64,000 bases of DNA from Synechococcus sp. PCC 7335 (GCF_000155595.1 NZ_DS989904.1:3502997-3566996), one strand, 5' to 3'; shown: positions 1-8,961, counted from the stretch's first letter. Made by a program: numbers and translations. The notes: generated from the sequence alone by a model not told the origin.

Positions 1-459
1 TACCCCGATACGATTCATCCGATTGTGGTGCATTTTGTGATCGCAATGGTGCTATTTGCCGTCGTCTGCGATGGAATCGGCTATTTCACCAAGAATCCTC
101 GGCTGCATGAAGCAGGTTGGTGGAATATGGTCTTTGCCACTATCTCTATATTCATTGCCATCGTGTTTGGGCAAGTAGAAGCAGGGTTATCTATGCCTTA
201 TGCCGCAGCCGCTGGGGATCTGAATTTGCATACGCTACTCGGCTGGTCACTCTCCGGCATTTTGGCGGCCATCACGGGTTGGCGTTACATCATTCGGTTA
301 AACTCACCTGGAAAACTGCCGGCAGCCTACATCGGCATGAACGCAGTGCTAACAGTGATTGTGCTCTACCAGGTTTACTTGGGTGACAAGCTGGTATGGG
401 TCTATGGTCTGCATACCGAGGCAGTCGTAGAAGCAGCGCGAGCAGGGCTAGTAAAGTAA
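1..459 (+). CDS. DUF2231 membrane protein, 5' end outside window
   Basis: The frame is open from base 1, so the gene starts upstream and 152 codons are visible. The first residues include an IHPIVVHF stretch, the usual DUF2231 opening (HPxxVHF), followed by four hydrophobic segments, so this is an integral membrane protein. DUF2231 has no established reaction; its conserved histidines have prompted suggestions of a redox or haem role, which is inference. The TAA stop shares its last A with the ATG of the next DUF2231 gene, so the two are translationally coupled. The pair lies about 200 bp ahead of an alternative terminal oxidase operon, a neighbourhood I recall from other cyanobacteria, so it probably works with that oxidase. 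Confidence 0.8.
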   Translation, partial: YPDTIHPIVVHFVIAMVLFAVVCDGIGYFTKNPRLHEAGWWNMVFATISIFIAIVFGQVEAGLSMPYAAAAGDLNLHTLLGWSLSGILAAITGWRYIIRLNSPGKLPAAYIGMNAVLTVIVLYQVYLGDKLVWVYGLHTEAVVEAARAGLVK

Positions 460-1133
460 TGTTTGATCTTGGATTACGCTTCCCGATGCCACTTCTATTA
501 GAAGGGAATGGTCTGCCCTATGGGATTCCGATTCATCCTAATCTGGTGCATTTGACGTTGGGTCTATTTATTGTGGCGATCGCCTTCGATATTGTCGCAG
601 CGCTCTACCCCCTAGAAAAACCCATCTTCAAGTTTCTAGCGATTCCTGTTACTAGCGCCGGACTCTACGACGTAGGCTGGTTCAATATGGTTGCAGCGGC
701 AATCATCACTTTCTTTACAGTTGCCGCTGGCTTTTACGAAATTCTCCTAGCTGAACCACCAGAGGATGTGCTCAGTCCCTGGGGACTAAACGCCACCGAC
801 ACGATGGTATGGCACGGCTTAGGCGGTGTGTTGCTATTGGCACTAATTGTCGGTATGACCGTTTGGCGTGGGTTCCAGCGCTATCTATGGCGAGAAGATA
901 GAGCCAGGCAGGTGGAATGGAGCTATTTAGTCTCTGGGCTGCTGATCTTTGGACTCATGTTTGCACAGGGCACTTTGGGTGCGCATTTAGGGAGCGACTT
1001 TGGTGTTCATATCACTGCCGATCGGCTGATTCGCGCCGGACTAGATCCCAACAGCATAGATAAAAACCTCGCCGATGAGGCGTTGACCAAGCCACCCAAG
1101 ATTGGAACCAGAGAGCTTGGCCCCAAAGACTGA
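459..1133 (+). CDS. DUF2231 membrane protein
   Basis: This gene encodes 224 residues. I start it at the ATG that overlaps the preceding stop (TAATG), because the family signature follows soon after; the open frame extends 21 codons further upstream but that part overlaps the first gene. It carries IPIHPNLVH near residue 25, a second His in a VWHGLGG segment and another in an AHLGSD segment, with about four transmembrane helices. The C-terminal tail is hydrophilic. Conserved membrane histidines fit haem or quinone contact, but no function is proven. It is longer than the first DUF2231 protein and probably forms a complex with it. About 199 bp of A-rich DNA separate it from the oxidase subunit II gene. 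Confidence 0.8.
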   Translation: MFDLGLRFPMPLLLEGNGLPYGIPIHPNLVHLTLGLFIVAIAFDIVAALYPLEKPIFKFLAIPVTSAGLYDVGWFNMVAAAIITFFTVAAGFYEILLAEPPEDVLSPWGLNATDTMVWHGLGGVLLLALIVGMTVWRGFQRYLWREDRARQVEWSYLVSGLLIFGLMFAQGTLGAHLGSDFGVHITADRLIRAGLDPNSIDKNLADEALTKPPKIGTRELGPKD

Positions 1134-1332
1134 TGCGCCCTAAGGGGAGCTCGCGAATTGGAGCTAGATAGGTACAGCCTAAACAATCCGGTCAAAACAA
1201 GCCAAAACAACTTGAACCGAAGATTAAAACTTCAAAAATGAATAATCAAAAGATTAGAGCCAGAAACCCTTTAAACCGATTAGCCTAATAAAAATTAGCT
1301 GACAAGCAGAAGCAAACAAGTCTAGAGGTTAC

Positions 1333-2331
1333 GTGAATACTAACGACGGAACTAGCCAAACCCCTGAACCTAGAACGAGAAACTTAGGGAGAGTCCTAAA
1401 TCGCCGTCGGATCCTAGGGCTCGCTAGCTTAGCGGCAGGTAACTTTGCCATTAGCGTCTGGATGGGTCAAGAGGCTTACAAATGGCTGCCGCCACAGGCT
1501 TCCTCAGAAGCGGTGCTAGTTGATAAGCTATTTAGCTTTATGACGGCAGTTGGCACTTTCATTTTTATTGGCGTTGTCGGTACGCTGCTCTATTCAATGA
1601 TTTTTCAGCGAGCGGCCAAATACGACAACAGTGACGGTCCGCCAATCGAGGGCAACGTCAAGCTAGAGGTGATTTGGACTGCGGTTCCGATCATGCTGAT
1701 TATTTGGATTGGCACGGTCAGCTACAAGACTTATGACCAAATGAGCATCCTGGGCACTATTGCCCCAAAGGTAATGGCAACCGTAGATACCGTGCCCGGA
1801 GAACCAAGAAAGCCCGTGCCCGGAGATATCTCGCCCACTGATAATCCTGCGCCGATTGAAGTTCATTCTCGCCAATGGTCTTGGGAGTTTTACTATCCCG
1901 ATCAAAATGTCAGTAGCACCGAGCTACACTTACCGCTTAACCAAAGGGCTAGGTTTAAGCTCACCTCAGATGATGTACTACATGGCTTCTACGTTCCTGC
2001 CTTTCGAGTAAAGCAAGATATCGTTCCTGGTAAAGAAATTGACTTTGCCCTGACGCCGATTCGAGCAGGTCGCTATCGACTGCGCGACTCCGAATATAGC
2101 GGTACTTATTTTGCCTCGAACCAAACTAATGTGGTGGTGGAATCAGAAGAAGAGTATCAGCAGTGGCTAGGTGCGATCGCTCAGAATCCGCCGCAAGCCG
2201 CTGAGAATATTGCCTACGAAGAATTTTCACAGGCCGAACAAGGCACCATCAGCCTCGGTTGGGCCACCGTCAAACCCGCGCCCGCGCCCATCGTCAACCA
2301 CACCAGTTCAGAGAAGGATCCCTATGAGTAA
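1333..2331 (+). CDS. ctaC2: Cytochrome oxidase subunit II without CuA site (alternative terminal oxidase)
   Basis: This 332-residue protein has two N-terminal transmembrane helices and a periplasmic/lumenal cupredoxin domain. The domain keeps the VLHGFYVPAFRVKQD core, including His217. The CuA loop, normally Cys-x3-Cys-G-x2-His-x2-Met, reads D252-SEY-S256-GTY-F260-AS-N263, so all four ligands of the loop are lost. Loss of CuA is known for the cyanobacterial ARTO-type oxidase and for quinol oxidases, so electrons probably enter from quinol rather than from cytochrome c or plastocyanin. The start is a GTG with AGAGGT just upstream. The 3' end overlaps the subunit I start by 8 bp. The gene symbol follows the usual naming of the second cyanobacterial cta set. 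Confidence 0.88.
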   Translation: MNTNDGTSQTPEPRTRNLGRVLNRRRILGLASLAAGNFAISVWMGQEAYKWLPPQASSEAVLVDKLFSFMTAVGTFIFIGVVGTLLYSMIFQRAAKYDNSDGPPIEGNVKLEVIWTAVPIMLIIWIGTVSYKTYDQMSILGTIAPKVMATVDTVPGEPRKPVPGDISPTDNPAPIEVHSRQWSWEFYYPDQNVSSTELHLPLNQRARFKLTSDDVLHGFYVPAFRVKQDIVPGKEIDFALTPIRAGRYRLRDSEYSGTYFASNQTNVVVESEEEYQQWLGAIAQNPPQAAENIAYEEFSQAEQGTISLGWATVKPAPAPIVNHTSSEKDPYE

Positions 2332-4054
2332 CGTATCACTGGAGGCTAGGCCATCAGAGCAACAAACCCCCACCCCCGAACCAGGCGCCCCGAACAACTG
2401 GCGTAGATTCTTTAGCTTCAGCACCGATCACAAAGTCATCGGTATTCAGTACATTGTTACCGCCTTCATTTTCTTTCTGTTTGGCGGTCTGCTAGCAATG
2501 ATCATGCGCGGCGAGCTAATCACTCCCCCAGCTGACTTGGTCGATCGCACCGTCTACAACGGACTCTTCACCATGCACGGCACGATCATGCTGTTCATGT
2601 GGACCTTCCCGATGCTGAACGGGCTGGCCAACTATCTTGTGCCGCTGATGATTGGTGCTAGAGATATGGCCTTTCCCCGGTTGAATGCCGCTGCTTTTTG
2701 GCTAGTGCCCGTTTTTGGCGTGATCTTGACCGCCAGCTTCTTCATTCCTGGTGGCCCTTCTCAGTCTGGCTGGTGGGCCTATCCGCCTGTCAGCCTGCAG
2801 AATCCTACTGGCAATTTGATCAACGGTCAGGCGCTATGGCTATTGGCCGTCGCTCTCTCAGGCGTCTCTTCGATTATGGGGGCAGTCAATATCGTCACCA
2901 CCATCATTAGAATGCGCGCACCGGGTATGGGATGGTTTCAGATGCCAGCTTTTTGCTGGACGGTCTTCTCCGCTCAGATGATTCAGTTAATTGGACTGCC
3001 CGCGCTCACCGCAGGTGCAGTCATGCTGCTGCTCGATCTGACCGTAGGCACTAGCTTCTTCGATCCAACCAAGGGCGGCGACCCGGTTCTATACCAGCAC
3101 TTTTTCTGGTTCTACTCTCACCCGGCCGTCTATGTAATCATTTTGCCCATCTTTGGCGTATTTTCAGAAGTCTTTCCAGTCTATGCCCGTAAGCCACTCT
3201 TTGGGTATCGAGTCGTCGCTATCTCTTCTGTGCTGATTACCATACTGAGTCTGATCGTCTGGGTTCACCACATGTTTGCTAGCGGTACGCCTGGTTGGAT
3301 GCGGATGTTATTCATGTTTACAACCATGGCAATCTCTGTGCCTACGGGGATCAAGGTATTTGCCTGGGTAGCAACGGTGTGGGGCGGCAAGCTGCGACTC
3401 ACTAGCGCCATGCTTTTCGCCCTAGGTGGTCTGACGACGTTCTTATTTGCGGGCATCACTGGCATCATGCTCTCTTCAGCGCCGTTTGATATTCATGTCA
3501 ACAACACCTACTTTGTCGTCGGGCACTTTCACTACGTCATCAACGGCGCGGTGGTGATGGGCTTCTATGCAGCAATCTATCACTGGTTCCCTAAGATGAC
3601 CGGACGGATGTATTACGAGGGTTTAGGCAAGCTACATTTTGCGCTCACCTTCATTGGCATCAACTTGATCTTTCTTCCCATGCATCCGCTCGGCCTGATG
3701 GGAATGCCAAGACGCGTAGCTTCTTACGATCCTGAGTTTGCCTCTTTGAATGTAATTGCGAGCCTAGGTGGATTTCTGCTGGGGGTTTCGACGTTGCCCT
3801 TTATTCTCAATATGCTCAGTTCCTGGACCCAAGGCGATAAGGCCGGAGACAATCCCTGGCGGGCAATTGGGCTAGAGTGGCTAGTCTCTTCGCCGCCACC
3901 ACATGAGAACTTTGAAGAGATTCCCATAATTGTCTCTCCACCATACGGTTATGGCAGCGATGAACCGCTAGTGTCGAATAATCCTGGAGGCACCTCTGGC
4001 GAAGAATCTAAAAGAACGCCCATTGCGAATCTAGCAGGGGAAACCAACTCATGA
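2324..4054 (+). CDS. ctaD2: Haem-copper oxidase subunit I, A2 type (alternative terminal oxidase)
   Basis: This 576-residue protein has about 12 transmembrane helices. It reduces oxygen to water at a haem-CuB centre and pumps protons. Visible ligands are the His in TMHGTIMLF (low-spin haem), the CuB His and linked Tyr in FYSHPAVYVIILP, the CuB His pair in VWVHHMF, and the two His of VGHFHYVI (haems). The YSHPAVY sequence replaces the Glu of the A1 D-channel, which is the A2-type marker. I use the ATG that overlaps the end of ctaC2; the longer open frame upstream runs inside that gene. It ends in ATGA shared with the subunit III start. Charged Pro/Ser-rich tails lie at both ends. Confidence 0.95.
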   Translation: MSNVSLEARPSEQQTPTPEPGAPNNWRRFFSFSTDHKVIGIQYIVTAFIFFLFGGLLAMIMRGELITPPADLVDRTVYNGLFTMHGTIMLFMWTFPMLNGLANYLVPLMIGARDMAFPRLNAAAFWLVPVFGVILTASFFIPGGPSQSGWWAYPPVSLQNPTGNLINGQALWLLAVALSGVSSIMGAVNIVTTIIRMRAPGMGWFQMPAFCWTVFSAQMIQLIGLPALTAGAVMLLLDLTVGTSFFDPTKGGDPVLYQHFFWFYSHPAVYVIILPIFGVFSEVFPVYARKPLFGYRVVAISSVLITILSLIVWVHHMFASGTPGWMRMLFMFTTMAISVPTGIKVFAWVATVWGGKLRLTSAMLFALGGLTTFLFAGITGIMLSSAPFDIHVNNTYFVVGHFHYVINGAVVMGFYAAIYHWFPKMTGRMYYEGLGKLHFALTFIGINLIFLPMHPLGLMGMPRRVASYDPEFASLNVIASLGGFLLGVSTLPFILNMLSSWTQGDKAGDNPWRAIGLEWLVSSPPPHENFEEIPIIVSPPYGYGSDEPLVSNNPGGTSGEESKRTPIANLAGETNS

Positions 4055-4662
4055 GTACAACTAGCATGGATTCAACCTTGAATACAAAGTCAGCCGCTCT
4101 AGAGAGCCATGAAGAAGAACACGAAGACCATCGTTTATTTGGTTTTGTTGTTTTCTTACTGTCAGAAAGCGTTATCTTCTTCAGCTTTTTCGTTGGCTAC
4201 ATCGTCTTTAAAACCAATGCCGGTGACTGGCTACCTACGGGGTTTGAAGGACTAGAGGTTCGTGAGCCGCTAATCAATACAGCTGTGCTAGTTTCTAGTA
4301 GCTTTGTCATCTACTTTGCTGAGCGCTTTCTACACAAAGACAACCTCTGGGGCTTTCGCATCTTCTGGCTGCTGACGATGGCGATGGGTAGCTTTTTCCT
4401 CTATGGCCAAGCTGTAGAGTGGATGGGTCTGCCGTTTGGCTTTACCTCGGGTGTATTCGGTGGCATGTTCTACCTACTCACTGGCTTTCACGGACTACAT
4501 GTTTTTACAGGCGTATTGCTTCAAGGCATCATGCTGGGCCGCTCTTTTATCCCTAACAATTACGAAGAAGGAGAGTTTGGCGTAGAAGCGACATCGTGGT
4601 TCTGGCACTTTGTCGATGTGATTTGGATTTTGTTGTTTATTTTGATTTACGTCTGGCAGTAG
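4051..4662 (+). CDS. ctaE2: Cytochrome oxidase subunit III (alternative terminal oxidase)
   Basis: This 203-residue protein has five predicted transmembrane helices after a charged N-terminus (EEEHEDHRLFG). The family core is clear: FLLSESVIFFSFF, TGFHGLHVFTG near residue 148, and the final WFWHFVDVIWILLF. Subunit III stabilises the subunit I proton-uptake path and carries no redox centre. It starts at the ATG overlapping the subunit I stop, with AGGGG about 10 bp upstream. It ends 3 bp before the GMC flavoprotein start, so one transcript probably covers ctaC2, ctaD2, ctaE2 and the flavoprotein. Confidence 0.93.
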   Translation: MSTTSMDSTLNTKSAALESHEEEHEDHRLFGFVVFLLSESVIFFSFFVGYIVFKTNAGDWLPTGFEGLEVREPLINTAVLVSSSFVIYFAERFLHKDNLWGFRIFWLLTMAMGSFFLYGQAVEWMGLPFGFTSGVFGGMFYLLTGFHGLHVFTGVLLQGIMLGRSFIPNNYEEGEFGVEATSWFWHFVDVIWILLFILIYVWQ

Positions 4663-4665
4663 CGA

Positions 4666-6204
4666 ATGATTATCGACGATCAACATTACGACATCATTAT
4701 CGTAGGGACTGGCGCAGGAGGTGGGACGCTAGCTCAAAAGCTAGCACCGACCGGTAAGCAGATTTTGATTCTAGAGCGGGGCGATCGCATGGCCCTAGAA
4801 GAACAAAACCGAGCTGACGTAGACGTCTTTCAAAAAGGCCGATATCGCTCACCAGAACAATGGTACGACCACGAAGGCGAACCCTTTTCACCCCAAATGA
4901 ACTACGCAGTCGGTGGCAATACCAAAATCTACAATGCCACCCTGATGCGGATGCGCGAACAAGACTTTGAAGCTGTCCCCTACCAGGACGGTATTGCCCC
5001 CGAATGGCCGATCAAATACGTAGACTGGGAGCCTTACTACACAGAGGCCGAACATCTATACCATGTCCATGGCGACCAGCAAGCCGACCCCACCGAACCT
5101 AAACATAGCAAGGCCTATCCTTATCCAGCCGTAGAACATCCATCGATCATTTCACCTAGCGTTGAGCTACTCAAAGGAGAAGGGCTTTCACCTACCTCAC
5201 TACCTATCAGCCTCACCGGTCAAAAAGATGACCCCACCGGAGACTCAGAAGTCTTTGGTATTGATTTAGCCATCAAACATGACAACGTCACTCTAAAAAC
5301 GTCTGCTAGAGTCGTCAGTTTACATACCAACCCTACTGGAACTGAAGTCAAAGCCGTAGAAGTAGAAATTGGTGACCACTCAATCTTGTTTAGGGCGGAT
5401 ATTGTTGTTCTTGCCTGTGGCGCAGTTAACTCTGCCGCGATTATGCTTGACTCTGCGAACGACAAGCATCCTCATGGACTAGCCAATAGTTCCGATCAGT
5501 TAGGTCGAAACCTAATGAAGCACTTGATGACCGTCATCGTAGAACGAGACTCAGTTAAAAACGATGGCACATTCATGCCCAGCGTCAGCGTCAACGATTT
5601 TTATTGGAGTGACCTGCGCGACTTTGACTATCCATTGGGCCATATTGAGAATAGCGGCGGCCTGCTTCAAGATCTTATCTTTGCAGAATCTCCTCCATTG
5701 CTTTCAGTCCTAGCCAGATTCCTACCCGATGCCGGCCTCAATCGCCTAGCCAAGCGTTCAATCGGCTGGTGGGCCCAAACGAGCGTACTACCAGACCCTA
5801 ACAATCGTGTTTACTGGCAAACTCTTTCTCGCTATGGTCGACCTAAGAAAAAGCTCCGCTACGAATTCACACCAAACAACCTAGAAGCACACGACCGTCT
5901 CGTCTATCGCTGGATGGGCGTACTCAAAGACCTTGAAAACACTGGTCAGGGTCTACGACAAAGCACCGTCTATCCACGCGGTGAAACACCAGTCCAAGTC
6001 ACAGGTTATCAGTGTGGTACCGCTCGTATGGGCACAGATCCAGCTACTTCTGTACTAGATCTCAACTGTCGCACTCACGAAATTGATAATCTTTATGTTG
6101 TCGACAGTAGCTTCTTCCCCTCATGCGCCAGCGTCAGCCCAGCCTTAACAGTGATGGCAAATGCCCTGCGAGTCGGAGAACATCTCACGGAACGCATGAA
6201 GTAG
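4666..6204 (+). CDS. GMC-family flavoprotein with altered active site
   Basis: This 512-residue protein belongs to the glucose-methanol-choline oxidoreductase superfamily. The N-terminal FAD-binding Rossmann motif (VGTGAGGGTLAQKLA then LILERG) and the GMC C-terminal domain (CGTARMGTDPATSVLD, then NLYVVDSSFFPS) are intact. The catalytic His of the HxxGT position is Tyr448 (GYQCGT), and the Asn/His of the VNPALT position is Ser491 (VSPALT). Each change is one transition from the usual codon. It starts 3 bp after ctaE2, with no room for a separate promoter, so it should be co-expressed with the oxidase and may feed or sense its electrons. The substrate is unknown, and normal alcohol-dehydrogenase chemistry is doubtful. 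No transmembrane helix is seen. Confidence 0.85.
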   Translation: MIIDDQHYDIIIVGTGAGGGTLAQKLAPTGKQILILERGDRMALEEQNRADVDVFQKGRYRSPEQWYDHEGEPFSPQMNYAVGGNTKIYNATLMRMREQDFEAVPYQDGIAPEWPIKYVDWEPYYTEAEHLYHVHGDQQADPTEPKHSKAYPYPAVEHPSIISPSVELLKGEGLSPTSLPISLTGQKDDPTGDSEVFGIDLAIKHDNVTLKTSARVVSLHTNPTGTEVKAVEVEIGDHSILFRADIVVLACGAVNSAAIMLDSANDKHPHGLANSSDQLGRNLMKHLMTVIVERDSVKNDGTFMPSVSVNDFYWSDLRDFDYPLGHIENSGGLLQDLIFAESPPLLSVLARFLPDAGLNRLAKRSIGWWAQTSVLPDPNNRVYWQTLSRYGRPKKKLRYEFTPNNLEAHDRLVYRWMGVLKDLENTGQGLRQSTVYPRGETPVQVTGYQCGTARMGTDPATSVLDLNCRTHEIDNLYVVDSSFFPSCASVSPALTVMANALRVGEHLTERMK

Positions 6205-6282
6205 CTAGAACCGACCTGTACAGGTCCAAAGTAAAAGTAATAGAGCCAAGTTCAGGATGAAGGTGGTAGAGCAAGGTCTACT

Positions 6283-8340
6283 CTATTTCAAGTTGGCATA
6301 AGCTGTTTGGTACATATCATGTAAGCTTGTGTTCTGCTCTGGAAAAGTCGCAGTACCAACCGCATACAGGGGCTGAAACCGATTGTTTGAATCTGGTAGC
6401 GTAGTCTTTGTATCGGCGACTTCAGAGGCCGTAAACACCTGTTGGCGAAAGGTCTTTAGCAGTGGTGCTAGCTTATTTTCTACTTCAGGACCCGTAATCT
6501 CAGGTAGGCCGACAACAAACTCTCCGTTCCCCCAATAGCTGGCGATCGCCCCCGACAAGTGAGCAGCGATTGCATTGCCCCAAGCTTTTAGCACATGATG
6601 TCCGGCGCTATGCCCATAGGCTAGATTGATTTGCGCTAGATTCACCACCCGCAGCAACACAAAGGTAAACACTCGCCCTTGTCTGATCAAGCTTTGAAAG
6701 TCCTGCTGAGACTGAACCTGATTGACTAATCCAGTTTGCGCATCGCGACTAGATAGCCTCTTTAGCAATCGGGCACGCTCTAATCGATTGTTGATACGAG
6801 TAATCAGCTCTGGGCCGACAATCGGCTTGACAACATAATCATCCGCTCCAGCAGCGAAAACTTCAGCCGCCGCATTCTCTCTAGCTGTGAGAAAAAGAAT
6901 AGGTAGGCTTTGCCAATGGCCACCATCACGAGGATCATTTCGCACCGCATGGCAAAGCTCAATGCCATCAGGACCAGGCATTTCAATATCGAGAATTAAT
7001 AGGTCCGGATCTACCTTAGTCAAAGTTTGCCAGAACTTGGTAGAGTCGGCCAAGGTAGTAATAGAAAAACCCCAGGGTTCAAGTAGAGGAGATAAGGTGC
7101 CCAGGAGAATAGGATCGTCGTCTACTGCAAGCAGAGTGGGCCTAGAGGAAGATGATGGGAAAGGTGAGTGCGTGCTCTGTAGAGATTGTTCTGTACTAGC
7201 CAGGATATCAGTTAGTTGAGTAACTAAAGAAGAGAGCGTTTGAGGTGTGAGCCGAGAATCTGTAGTGATAGTTGCGAGACCGCTTGATAGACCTTCTGGA
7301 TGTGAAAGGAGATCTTCCAAAGATCTAGCAATTTGCGTACCTCGCTCAGAACCAAACATCCCAAGTACGCCAGCAAGTTTATGGGCTGCTTGAGCCGCAG
7401 ACTGTTGGAGGATATCAGTAAGGGTGTTTTGCCTAAGCGCAGCTTCTGCTTGCTGTAGCAGGCTCAGGCGATCGCGTAGAGTATCATGATGCTGCTGCCA
7501 TAGTGCTGCCATTGCCTGCTGAAATTGTTGTTCTACAGCTGATTCAGTTGGCTCAGATGCACGTTCAGTTGTTTGGGTCTTAGCTACTTCAGCCTTGACT
7601 TTATCAGCCTTGTCTTCAGATATAGCAGGAGAATCGAGATTTTTCTGAGCGGCGATCGCCTCATAGTCAATCTTAGGGCTCAGCTTATAGCCCATACCAT
7701 ACACATTCTCGATCCAGCCATCAGCACCTGCTTGCTTTAGCCGTCGTCGTAGGCCTTTGACGTGGGCTTTCACACTGTCTTCTAACGGCGGATCATCAAA
7801 CGTCCAAAGATGTTCAATAATGTGGCTCCGGCTAAAGACGCGACTTGGATTACGCAAAAATAGCTCCAATAAGCTGTACTCCTTTGGCGTCAGCTTTAGC
7901 GGCGCATCGGCATAGGTAACTTCGCAACTCACGGGATCAAGGTGTAGTTGGCCCATCTCCAGTATCGAAGTAGGAGAGACCTCACCTCGGCGCAGTAAAG
8001 CACGTAAACGAGCATGCAGCTCATTGATGTCTAAGGGTTTGGTCAAATAGTCATCAGCACCAGCGTCCAGACCGCGAATCTTTTCGTCGGCAGCGTCTTT
8101 AGCGGTCATGAGTAAGATCGGCGTAGTGTAGTTGCGATCGCGCAGTTCCCGGCACAGACTAATCCCGTCTAGCCGAGGTAGCCCTACATCCACTAACAGC
8201 AAATCGTAGCTAGCACTTTCAGCGTACTCCAGCCCAAAGCGACCATCGTCCGCTGTATCTACAGTGTAGCGCTGCTGTTGAAGCGATTCTACTAAAGCAC
8301 TGGTCAAAACTTCGTCGTCTTCAATCAAGAGAATACGCAT
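6283..8340 (-). CDS. Multi-domain response regulator: REC, OmpR-type HTH, HPt, REC, degenerate GGDEF
   Basis: This 685-residue protein begins with a receiver domain (Asp51, K of DDYLTKP) and an OmpR/PhoB winged helix (about 125-223, LTPKEYSLLELFL and VYGMGYKL). An HPt domain follows with phospho-acceptor His320 in AAHKLAGVLGMFG. Then comes a second receiver (LLILDIEMPGPDG), and last a GGDEF-like domain whose signature is WGNGEF at 603-608. That signature differs from GGDEF, so diguanylate cyclase activity is doubtful. The protein probably passes phosphate internally and binds DNA. It converges with the GMC gene. No separate kinase is adjacent. The short gap to the GMC gene holds a 14-bp palindrome (6213-6226). 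Confidence 0.9.
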   Translation of the reverse strand: MRILLIEDDEVLTSALVESLQQQRYTVDTADDGRFGLEYAESASYDLLLVDVGLPRLDGISLCRELRDRNYTTPILLMTAKDAADEKIRGLDAGADDYLTKPLDINELHARLRALLRRGEVSPTSILEMGQLHLDPVSCEVTYADAPLKLTPKEYSLLELFLRNPSRVFSRSHIIEHLWTFDDPPLEDSVKAHVKGLRRRLKQAGADGWIENVYGMGYKLSPKIDYEAIAAQKNLDSPAISEDKADKVKAEVAKTQTTERASEPTESAVEQQFQQAMAALWQQHHDTLRDRLSLLQQAEAALRQNTLTDILQQSAAQAAHKLAGVLGMFGSERGTQIARSLEDLLSHPEGLSSGLATITTDSRLTPQTLSSLVTQLTDILASTEQSLQSTHSPFPSSSSRPTLLAVDDDPILLGTLSPLLEPWGFSITTLADSTKFWQTLTKVDPDLLILDIEMPGPDGIELCHAVRNDPRDGGHWQSLPILFLTARENAAAEVFAAGADDYVVKPIVGPELITRINNRLERARLLKRLSSRDAQTGLVNQVQSQQDFQSLIRQGRVFTFVLLRVVNLAQINLAYGHSAGHHVLKAWGNAIAAHLSGAIASYWGNGEFVVGLPEITGPEVENKLAPLLKTFRQQVFTASEVADTKTTLPDSNNRFQPLYAVGTATFPEQNTSLHDMYQTAYANLK

Positions 8341-8613
8341 GGTTTTTCCCAGTTGGCTCCCTACCTATCTAACTCTTTTACTTAGCTAGCTCGTCTACTT
8401 GAACCATTCACTCAGCTAACTTATCCATAGTCTTTCAGCTTATAGCATTTAAGCTTTTCACGACAAACATTTTGAATAGTCTCAAACCGCTTTTGTTCTC
8501 GATTACTTCTCTTTTCTACTCTCGGTTTCCTCCCGATTGATTTCTATATTCAAAACAAGAAAGCGAGAGAACCTTCGCTCAAATCTAAAAATCACATATT
8601 CGAGGTAAATTCC

Positions 8614-8961
8614 ATGCAACGTCTTGTACTTTCCGGATTCGCTGTTCTATTGTCTACTTTCGCAGTTTCTTCAATGGCTGAGGCCGCCGAAGGCGTCAGC
8701 AAGGAGCCCAATCTGCATCAGCTACGTATCGGGGCTCTAGCTAATCGCAACAAAGGCTATCAGTCGGGTAAAGACACTAGCGTTCAAACTCGACGCCTTG
8801 AAGGAATGGATCGTCGCAACAAAGGTTACGACCTTAAAGAAGGCTATAGCGTTCAGGCCCAACGCCTTGAAGGAATGGATCGTCGCAACAAGGCCAGCTT
8901 GTCATCAGTATCCTTGATTGACCAGCGTCAACTTGTGCTGGACCGCTCCAGCAGCAAGTAA
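8614..8961 (+). CDS. Small exported protein with tandem RLEGMDRRNKGY repeats
   Basis: This 115-residue protein has a clear Sec-type signal peptide (hydrophobic core, cleavage near AEAAEG). The mature part has internal repeats: RNKGYQSGKDTSVQTRRLEG, then MDRRNKGYDLKEGYSVQAQR, then LEGMDRRNKAS. The unit is about 26 residues and the second and third copies share almost identical DNA. The mature chain is strongly basic and has no cysteine. I do not recognise the family and assign no function. The start has GAGGT about 9 bp upstream. A Rho-independent terminator follows about 60 bp after the stop, so this is a single-gene transcript. An exported basic repeat peptide could bind the cell wall, polysaccharide or membrane. 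Confidence 0.75.
   Translation: MQRLVLSGFAVLLSTFAVSSMAEAAEGVSKEPNLHQLRIGALANRNKGYQSGKDTSVQTRRLEGMDRRNKGYDLKEGYSVQAQRLEGMDRRNKASLSSVSLIDQRQLVLDRSSSK

Noticed and set aside
6213..6226. Perfect 14-bp palindrome GACCTGTACAGGTC between convergent genes
   Set aside because: No loop and no T-run, so a terminator is not supported; a single palindrome is weak evidence for a binding site.
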